The position numbers and the translations under genes are program-made. Below, piece after piece: positions 5,829 through 11,121 of a stretch of 11,121 bases of DNA. The notes beneath the pieces are model-generated. The model did no database searches and had not been told where the DNA came from. It saw only the letters and a list, made by a program, of their open reading frames with translations. The stretch is from Ruminococcus sp. UBA3767 (GTDB lineage: Bacteria > Bacillota > Clostridia > Oscillospirales > Ruminococcaceae). Where the stretch lies: positions 21,866 through 32,986 of the forward strand of contig DFFV01000093.1 of NCBI GenBank assembly GCA_002371625.1. Reading direction: 5' to 3'. The first letter of the stretch is position 1. Each line of letters begins with the position of its first letter.

Positions 5829-8750
5829 ATGAAACAAAAAACGATCGCCAGGAAGCTAACCGCTTTGTGCGCAGCAGTTGTCCTTGCGGCAACAAGCGCA
5901 GGCGCAGCGTTCAGTGCGTATGCAAGCGAAGGCATAGAACTGCCCAGGATACCCATTGAGACCACGACACTGCCCAAGAGATTTGATCTGCGCAATGTGA
6001 ACGGAAAGAACTATGTAACACCCGTAAAAGCGCAGCAGCCTTTCAGCACCTGTTGGGCGTTTGCAACAGCATCCATTGCGGAAACAGCGTATCTGTATAC
6101 AAACGATCTGGGCGTTCCTGCCGGACAGGTGAACGATCAGATCGATCTTTCCGAAAAGTATATTGCGTATTATGCTTACCAGCCGATAACCAAGGACGAC
6201 GTTTCTGGCACTTGCATACCTGCATCACAGGTAGGTGACGGCGTGTTTGTTTCTGACAACGCTGCCGAAGTGCTTGATAAGCAAGGCAAACAAAGCACGG
6301 GAGTCGAGATGCTCGCACGTTTTGGCGGAGGTGTTGACGAAAGGACAAAGGTAGACGGTGAAACACCATACGCCTATATCGGCAAAAACAAGTGGGAAGC
6401 TAACGATCCTGCTCCGAGCGAGGCGCAGATGACAGCTATGAAGCCATATTATCTGAATTCTTATTTAGATTATATGAGTATGATGACTGGGAAAAGCACA
6501 AAAGAGCTTACAAAACAGTTCAACGCACTATGGGATGATCCCCAGCAAAGACCTGAACTGCTCGCACAGCTTAATACCTCAGGCAATAACAACTCATACG
6601 CTGCGTATGATGACTGGTCTATCCCGGTGAATGCCAAGTACCGTCTTGTACCTAAGGTCGCAGATGTAAAGCAGTATAAGATGTTTGATGCTATAAATCT
6701 CAATTCAGATGATCCGGGGGCTGAATATAAATTCAGCAAAGAAAATCTCGATGCGGTAAAGACGGAAATATCAACGGGTCATGCAATGATGACACTCGTT
6801 TCCGGAGATGTTCTCGGGCATCAGGATACTGACGGCAAAAAGACCTATATAAATAAGACTACATGGGCGCAGTACGTAAACGATTCTACCGGAGCGGATC
6901 ACGCAGTGACCGTAGTTGGCTATGATGACAATTATGCAAAGGAAAACTTTGTAAGAAAGGGCGCAGACGGCAAGGATGATCCTGACACTATCCCTCCTGC
7001 AAACGGCGCATTTATAGTTAAAAACAGCTGGGGCTATGTTTCCGCCGAGGATGAGGCAACGGCAAAAGACGATGGAAACGGCAATAAGATATATTCACGT
7101 CCCGGCGCCTTTGGCTTTGGTGTAGATAAGAGCGGCTACTATTACGTTTCCTACTACGACCACAGTCTTGACGGCTTTGTAAGCATTGACCTTTATAAAA
7201 ACAGCGAAAAGAACGCTGAGAACGCTAATCAGTATGACCTTATGACCAGCGACTCGGTACTGCCGTATTTATCGGCTGATAAGGATGATAAGAATGCATC
7301 GGCAGCAGTGTTCACTTCACAGCAGGATGAGACACTTGAAGAGATATCGGTTTATGCTCCGGCAGAAAGTACCGCAGTTAAATACAGCATCTACAAGGAC
7401 CCCAAGGGAAATGATCCTACAACAGGCGAGCTGCTCACAAGCGGCAGCAGACAGTTCCGCCGCCCCGGTTATTACAGATTTGCGCTTAATAAGAAGTGTG
7501 ACCTTAAAAAAGGCGATAGGTACGCCGTAGTATTGGAAATGACCGGATATTATGAGGAGAATAAAGAAAAGAAGATGTACTGCGTTGCACCTGTTCCCGC
7601 ATCGGTCTGCGGCGGAAAGGGCGTTATAAACAAGGGCGAGAACCTTTTGTGTGAAAAAGGCACATGGTCTGATTATTCAACTGTTCTTGATAAGATAAAG
7701 GCGAATATATACTCAACTTTTGAAAACACCTTGCCAAAGGAAGCGATAGAGAACGTTTTGCCAAACGGCAAGGACTCTATCACGGTAGACAACCTTGCTA
7801 TCAGAGCATACACAACACCTGCGGCAAGTGATATAAGATTCGCAGGCAGCAACAGATTTGAAACAGCCGCAAAGATCTCTCAGGAAAGCGGCTTGTTTGA
7901 ATACGCAGATACGGCAGTTATCGCAAACGGCATGAATTATGCCGATGCACTTGCAGGCGTTCCGCTGGCAGCAAAGCTGAATGCACCTATCCTGCTCACA
8001 AATACCGATGCACTGCCCGATGAAACTATTGCCGAGGTAGATAGGCTCAAGGTGAAAAATGCAGTTATCCTCGGCGGTACGGGCGCAGTCAGCGAAAGCG
8101 TTGAAAAGGCGCTCAAGGGTAAAGGCATCACAACAAAACGAGTTTTCGGTCAGTCGAGATTTTCAACTGCCGCAGAGATCGCAAAGGAACTCAACGCCGA
8201 GCCGCAGGAAATATTCCTCGTTTACGGACTTGACTTTGCAGATGCGCTTTCCGCAAGCACCGCAGCAGCAGTCAAAGGCGCACCTATAATCTATCTCACC
8301 AAGGACGGCGAGATGAATGCCGATACCAAGGCTTACCTTGGATCAGTAAAGGGCAAGGTGAAAAATGCCTACGTCATCGGCGGAGAGGGCGTTATCTCTG
8401 ACAGTATGATGAACAGCGCAGTTTCCGCACTGGGAATCGAAAAGGCAGAAAGACTTTCGGGCAAGAACAGATACCTGACCTGCTTGGAGGTCAATAAAAA
8501 GTTTGCCGATGTTCTTACAGGCAGTATGGTCTGCGCAGCAACGGGAGCGGATTTCCCCGATGCACTTGCAGGCGGAGTTTATGCCGCACTCAATAAAGCA
8601 CCGCTGCTGCTGGTAAACGGCAAAGAAAGCCTTTCCGCAGAGCAGAAAGCATTCCTTGCTGAAAAGAAAGCAAACAGCACCGCAGTTTTCGGCGGAACGG
8701 GCGTAGTTCCCGAGGAGCTTGCAAAGAGCATCTCCGAAAGCGCAAAATAA
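5829..8750 (+). CDS. Secreted C1A papain-like cysteine protease with lectin-like region and three CWB2 cell-wall-binding repeats
   Basis: This is a 973-residue surface protein with the same plan as C. difficile Cwp84: signal peptide, C1A peptidase, lectin-like middle region, CWB2 anchor. The signal peptide is residues 1-32 (KKL-type basic start, AAVVLAATSAGAAF core, AYA-S cleavage). The catalytic triad is C75 (in FSTCWAF), H358 (GADHAVTVVGYDD) and N399 (FIVKNSWG), with oxyanion-hole Q69. Residues about 460-660 are beta-rich and include a segment on bonding to a polysaccharide-like ligand in related proteins (SVYAPAESTAVKYSIYKDP). Residues about 668-973 are three CWB2 repeats, each with the ADALAG/ADALSA/PDALAG and ILGGTG/VIGGEG/VFGGTG motifs, which in the family bind anionic wall polymer non-covalently. 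Oddities: Phe replaces the Cys that usually sits three residues before the catalytic Cys, there is a long stretch between C75 and H358, and only about 35 residues of propeptide. The start has GGAGG 7 nt upstream. It is the only plus-strand gene here. Confidence 0.93.
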   Translation: MKQKTIARKLTALCAAVVLAATSAGAAFSAYASEGIELPRIPIETTTLPKRFDLRNVNGKNYVTPVKAQQPFSTCWAFATASIAETAYLYTNDLGVPAGQVNDQIDLSEKYIAYYAYQPITKDDVSGTCIPASQVGDGVFVSDNAAEVLDKQGKQSTGVEMLARFGGGVDERTKVDGETPYAYIGKNKWEANDPAPSEAQMTAMKPYYLNSYLDYMSMMTGKSTKELTKQFNALWDDPQQRPELLAQLNTSGNNNSYAAYDDWSIPVNAKYRLVPKVADVKQYKMFDAINLNSDDPGAEYKFSKENLDAVKTEISTGHAMMTLVSGDVLGHQDTDGKKTYINKTTWAQYVNDSTGADHAVTVVGYDDNYAKENFVRKGADGKDDPDTIPPANGAFIVKNSWGYVSAEDEATAKDDGNGNKIYSRPGAFGFGVDKSGYYYVSYYDHSLDGFVSIDLYKNSEKNAENANQYDLMTSDSVLPYLSADKDDKNASAAVFTSQQDETLEEISVYAPAESTAVKYSIYKDPKGNDPTTGELLTSGSRQFRRPGYYRFALNKKCDLKKGDRYAVVLEMTGYYEENKEKKMYCVAPVPASVCGGKGVINKGENLLCEKGTWSDYSTVLDKIKANIYSTFENTLPKEAIENVLPNGKDSITVDNLAIRAYTTPAASDIRFAGSNRFETAAKISQESGLFEYADTAVIANGMNYADALAGVPLAAKLNAPILLTNTDALPDETIAEVDRLKVKNAVILGGTGAVSESVEKALKGKGITTKRVFGQSRFSTAAEIAKELNAEPQEIFLVYGLDFADALSASTAAAVKGAPIIYLTKDGEMNADTKAYLGSVKGKVKNAYVIGGEGVISDSMMNSAVSALGIEKAERLSGKNRYLTCLEVNKKFADVLTGSMVCAATGADFPDALAGGVYAALNKAPLLLVNGKESLSAEQKAFLAEKKANSTAVFGGTGVVPEELAKSISESAK
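7830..8747 (+). repeat. Three tandem CWB2 cell-wall-binding repeats within the protease
   Basis: Protein-level repeats of roughly 100 residues begin near residues 668, 776 and 878. Shared landmarks are the conserved R-F/Y near the start (GSNRF, GQSRF, GKNRY), an ADAL motif (YADALAG, FADALSA, FPDALAG), the APILL/APIIY/APLLL strand, and the GGTG/GGEG turn. Three repeats is the number normally found in CWB2 anchors, so the anchor looks complete. Confidence 0.85.
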
Positions 8751-8780
8751 TGCGCCTTGACCAAATAATGAATACAAACA

Positions 8781-8814
8781 AAGCTCCTCTGTTTTCATGC
8801 AGGGGAGCTTTCTT
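8781..8814 (+). terminator. Intrinsic terminator after the surface protease
   Basis: An 11-bp stem pairs AAGCTCCTCTG (8781-8791) with CAGGGGAGCTT (8800-8810), with one G-U pair and an 8-nt loop. TTCTT follows, so the T tract is short. It begins 31 nt after the protease stop. On the other strand the hairpin is followed by TTTGTTTG, so it may work in both directions. Confidence 0.82.
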
Positions 8815-8831
8815 ATGCGCCGCTTGGCAGC

Positions 8832-8866
8832 AAAAAAGTACCGCTGGCGTTATATCAGCGGTGCTT
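8832..8866 (-). terminator. Intrinsic terminator of the HD-GYP gene
   Basis: On the minus strand the arm 8856-8866 (AAGCACCGCTG) pairs with 8836-8846 (CAGCGGTACTT) with one C/A mismatch. A run of six Ts follows (8832-8837 on the complement). It begins 10 nt after the HD-GYP stop. Together with the hairpin at 8781-8810 it separates the two convergent genes. Confidence 0.87.
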
Positions 8867-8875
8867 TATATCATA

Positions 8876-10132
8876 TCAGTCTTTTTTGTGCTTATCCTTG
8901 TCACCTTTTACAAGGTTTGGCGTGCCCATTTTATCGTGCAGCCCCAGCAGTATCTTGCCTGCCTCGATAAGCTCGAGCGCACATTCAACAACATCCGGAT
9001 CAAACTGCGTGCCTGCGTTGTTTTTAAGCTCCTGCTTGATAACATCGGGCTGCAGATGCGGACGGTAGCACCTGTCGCTGTTCATCGCATCGAGTGCATC
9101 GGCAACACAGATTATCCTTGCGTATATCGGGATATCCGTGCCCTTGAGTCCCTTGGGATAGCCGTTTCCGTCGTATCTTTCGTGGTGGTAAAGCGCACCC
9201 TCAACGATACCGTTTATCGCCGTAAAGTCCTTGAGCACCTTTCCACCGTAGGTGGTGTGTCCCTGCATTATCTTGAATTCTTCATCAGTCAGCTTTGAAG
9301 GCTTGGTAAGTATATCGTCCGGAATACCTATCTTACCGCAGTCATGCATCAGGGCGATGTACCCGAGGTTTCGCACCTCTTCATCGCTGAAGCCCATTTT
9401 TTCAGCAATTCTCGCTGTGTAGTATGAAACTCTCGTAGAGTGGCCTTTGGTGTAAGTGTCCTTAGCATCAACAAGGTTCGCAAACGTGTTCATCGACTGC
9501 GAGATGATATTGTCCATGTTCTTTTTGTATCTCTCAAAGTGCATATCACGCACTCTGTAAAGAATATAAGCCACTACCGATGTGCACCAAACAACGAACA
9601 GCACCATTATCAGCCAGAAGCTGTAATAATCCGTTATCGATCTGTCAAGGCAGCCTGTAAGCTCGTATTTCTCAAACTTCATCAGTCCCTTTGAGATGAT
9701 GACCGCACCGAATGAAGCATCAAGTCCTCTTGGTATAGGGTTGACCTTTTCTCCTGCCTTAAAGGTTATCTTTCCGTCCTTGTATGTATATTCGCCGTTC
9801 CAGTAGCTGTCAACAACAATGTCGTCACGCTCCGGTACGTCAATAACGATAGTCCAGTCGATAATATCGTAGCCGGTGTTGTTTCTTACCGTGCAGTCGT
9901 ACTGCGCACCGTAGGTCTGTCTTGCAGTACCTTTGTCGTTTATCCAGTTTTTAGTTATTATCGTATTGACCTGATAATCATTGGAGCCTTGCGGCTGCGA
10001 GGCATCTATGCTGACGGTGAACGGAGTGTTTGAATCAGTGCTGACTTTAAAATTCAAAGCTCCGAAAGCCAGTCCAAGCATAATAAGTGTTATAAGGATA
10101 ACAATAGTTCCCGTATGCCGAATTTTGCGCAT
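8876..10132 (-). CDS. Membrane HD-GYP phosphodiesterase with CBM2-like extracytoplasmic domain
   Basis: This 418-residue protein probably hydrolyses cyclic di-GMP (HD-GYP family). The plan is TM1 (about 9-27), an outer domain (about 28-168), TM2 (about 170-193), then a cytoplasmic HD-GYP domain (about 215-400). Conserved residues are all present: KGHSTRV (H231), MHDCGKIGIPD (HD 263-264, K267), MQGHTTYGG (H291), YHHERYDGNGYP (HH 316-317, GYP 324-326) and the late FDP. The outer domain resembles a family 2 carbohydrate-binding module: an NW near the start, VRNNTG, IDWTIVIDVP, YWNGEYTY, KITF and IPRGLDASFG occur in CBM2 order. The extreme C-terminus is Lys/Asp-rich. The start is uncertain. AAGGAG at 10145-10150 is 12 nt from the ATG at 10132, 6 nt from a TTG at 10138 and 3 nt from a GTG at 10141. 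ATG is chosen by codon preference, and the TTG is a serious alternative. The gene has its own promoter and terminator. Confidence 0.9.
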   Translation of the reverse strand: MRKIRHTGTIVILITLIMLGLAFGALNFKVSTDSNTPFTVSIDASQPQGSNDYQVNTIITKNWINDKGTARQTYGAQYDCTVRNNTGYDIIDWTIVIDVPERDDIVVDSYWNGEYTYKDGKITFKAGEKVNPIPRGLDASFGAVIISKGLMKFEKYELTGCLDRSITDYYSFWLIMVLFVVWCTSVVAYILYRVRDMHFERYKKNMDNIISQSMNTFANLVDAKDTYTKGHSTRVSYYTARIAEKMGFSDEEVRNLGYIALMHDCGKIGIPDDILTKPSKLTDEEFKIMQGHTTYGGKVLKDFTAINGIVEGALYHHERYDGNGYPKGLKGTDIPIYARIICVADALDAMNSDRCYRPHLQPDVIKQELKNNAGTQFDPDVVECALELIEAGKILLGLHDKMGTPNLVKGDKDKHKKD

Positions 10133-10218
10133 TTTCAACACGCACTCCTTCCGAATCTCCTAAACTTCCTGCCATGCTCTCACCAAAGCGGGATCGAGCA
10201 CAGCCTATTCCAAGTTTT

Positions 10219-10227
10219 ATTATATCA
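10219..10227 (-). promoter_or_regulatory. Extended -10 promoter for the HD-GYP gene
   Basis: The minus strand reads TGATATAAT, a perfect -10 (10219-10224) with the TGN extension. No good -35 lies at 16-18 bp; TTAACA (10245-10250) is 20 bp away, which is too far. Extended -10 promoters tolerate a poor -35. Transcription would start near 10212, leaving a leader of about 80 nt in which I see no known riboswitch. Confidence 0.62.
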
Positions 10228-10259
10228 TATTATTGATCTAAGTCTGTTAAATATTTATT

Positions 10260-10297
10260 AAATAACACGGAGACCATCACATTTTTGACAGTCTCCG
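10260..10297 (-). terminator. Probable intrinsic terminator of the symporter gene
   Basis: On the minus strand CGGAGAC (10291-10297) pairs with GTCTCCG (10268-10274), a perfect GC-rich 7-bp stem with a 16-nt loop. It is followed by TGTTATTT, only moderately T-rich. It lies 18 nt after the symporter stop codon and upstream of the HD-GYP promoter. Confidence 0.65.
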
Positions 10298-10315
10298 CAG
10301 GTATTTGTGTTGTTA

Positions 10316-11121
10316 TTATGCTTTTTCCACTGCTTTATCGGCATTTTCTTTGTTGTAGCATTCAAATACTTGCTCTGAGTTAGCCTTATCCTCCGGCTTT
10401 TGCCTGGTTATAAGCGATACCACGGGAACGATTATAAGTCCGAATACCATTGCAAAAGCGCCTGCGTTTATAGGTGAAGCAAGGCTCAGTCCGCCTATCG
10501 ACTGAGGAAGATCGAGGTTGCCCCATTTGAGAGTGTAAAGGCACATGTGCACCACTGTGATGCCAACGCCGCAGATAAAGCTCGTCATAACAGCCGCCTT
10601 GGTCACGCCCTTCCAGAAAAGACCGTACATAAACGGTGCAAGGAATGCGCCTGCAAGTGCGCCCCACGAGATAGACATAAGCGTTGAGATAACGGTTTTC
10701 GGGTTTTCAAGTGTTATCACCGCAAGAACGACCGATATAACAAGGAACATCGCAATGAAAGCACGCATCGTTTTCAGTTCTTTTTTCTCGTCCATGTCCT
10801 TTGAAAACGGCTTTATAAGGTCGATAGTCAACGATGAGCTTGATGTGAGCACCAGTGACGATAGGGTAGACATCGAAGCCGAGAGCACCAGCACTATCAC
10901 CAGTCCGAACAGCAGCGAGGGCAGCTTTTCCATCATCTGCGGAACTATACCGTCAAATCCGCCCTTTGGTGAGCCGTTGACATTATCCGCAAAAAGCCTT
11001 CCGAAGCCTCCGAGGAAGTAACAGCCGCCTGCAACTATCACCGCAAATACGGTGGAAACTATCGTTCCCGTCTTTATTGACTTGTCATCCTTTATAGCGT
11101 AGAATTTCTGCACCATCTGCG
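10316..11121 (-). CDS. Sodium:solute symporter (SSS family), N-terminus cut by window edge
   Basis: The last 268 residues of a membrane transporter; the frame continues past the window edge, so the internal ATG at 11114-11116 is not the true start (the preceding codon encodes Gln). The order of hydrophobic segments and sequences is typical of the C-terminal half of SSS/SSF proteins: QKFYAIKDDKS before a helix, then MSTLSSLVLTSSSSLTIDL (the Ser/Thr-rich helix that in the family helps bind Na+), a basic loop, and ISWGALAGAFLAPFMYGLFW. Members such as PutP and PanF import proline, pantothenate, sugars or other organic solutes with Na+. The substrate cannot be decided from this half. The charged tail after the last helix (about 35 residues, ending EKA) is probably cytoplasmic. 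Confidence 0.88.
   Translation of the reverse strand, partial: QMVQKFYAIKDDKSIKTGTIVSTVFAVIVAGGCYFLGGFGRLFADNVNGSPKGGFDGIVPQMMEKLPSLLFGLVIVLVLSASMSTLSSLVLTSSSSLTIDLIKPFSKDMDEKKELKTMRAFIAMFLVISVVLAVITLENPKTVISTLMSISWGALAGAFLAPFMYGLFWKGVTKAAVMTSFICGVGITVVHMCLYTLKWGNLDLPQSIGGLSLASPINAGAFAMVFGLIIVPVVSLITRQKPEDKANSEQVFECYNKENADKAVEKA

Noticed and set aside
5624..5995. 123-codon minus-strand open frame opposite the protease start
   Set aside because: It is antisense to the signal-peptide region and promoter of the protease; its apparent hydrophobicity mirrors the Ala-rich signal peptide on the other strand.
8343..8798. 151-codon minus-strand open frame opposite the CWB2 repeats
   Set aside because: It is a shadow of the repeat-rich coding sequence; it is Cys-rich by frame and has no start signal.

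Overview
The window looks like chromosomal DNA of a low-to-mid GC, Gram-positive Clostridia-type bacterium, most likely a Ruminococcus-like member of the Oscillospiraceae. This is inferred from strong purine-rich ribosome binding sites, near-consensus vegetative (sigma-A type) promoters, a secreted papain-like protease anchored by CWB2 cell-wall repeats, and an apparent cellulose-binding-like sensor domain. No tRNA, rRNA, CRISPR array, insertion sequence or phage gene was seen.

Layout: seven protein genes. Six lie on the minus strand, and the single plus-strand gene (5829-8750) sits in the middle. From left to right they are: a PrsW-type intramembrane protease, cut by the left edge (1-810, -); a MATE multidrug/cation antiporter (873-2252, -); a seven-TM GGDEF diguanylate cyclase (2351-3430, -); a membrane-bound RsbU/SpoIIE-type PP2C phosphatase with an extracytoplasmic sensor and HAMP domain (3613-5361, -); a large secreted C1 cysteine protease with three CWB2 repeats (5829-8750, +); a membrane HD-GYP phosphodiesterase with a CBM2-like outer domain (8876-10132, -); and the C-terminal part of a sodium:solute symporter (10316-11121, -).

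Nearly every gene appears to be its own transcription unit. Recognisable -10/-35 boxes precede each complete gene and prsW, and intrinsic-terminator-like hairpins follow the cyclase, the phosphatase, the cell-surface protease, the HD-GYP gene and the symporter. The 467-bp gap at 5362-5828 is the divergent control region for the phosphatase and the surface protease. It holds several perfect inverted repeats that are good operator candidates.

The common theme is signalling at the cell envelope. The cyclase and the HD-GYP protein would make and break cyclic di-GMP. The phosphatase has the architecture of a partner-switching regulator, but no anti-sigma or STAS partner is visible. PrsW proteins cleave membrane anti-sigma factors, and none of those is visible either. 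The most interesting observation is the outer domain of the HD-GYP protein, which reads like a family 2 carbohydrate-binding module placed between two membrane helices. It suggests a c-di-GMP phosphodiesterase that senses an extracellular polysaccharide. Functional links among the genes are inference from proximity only.
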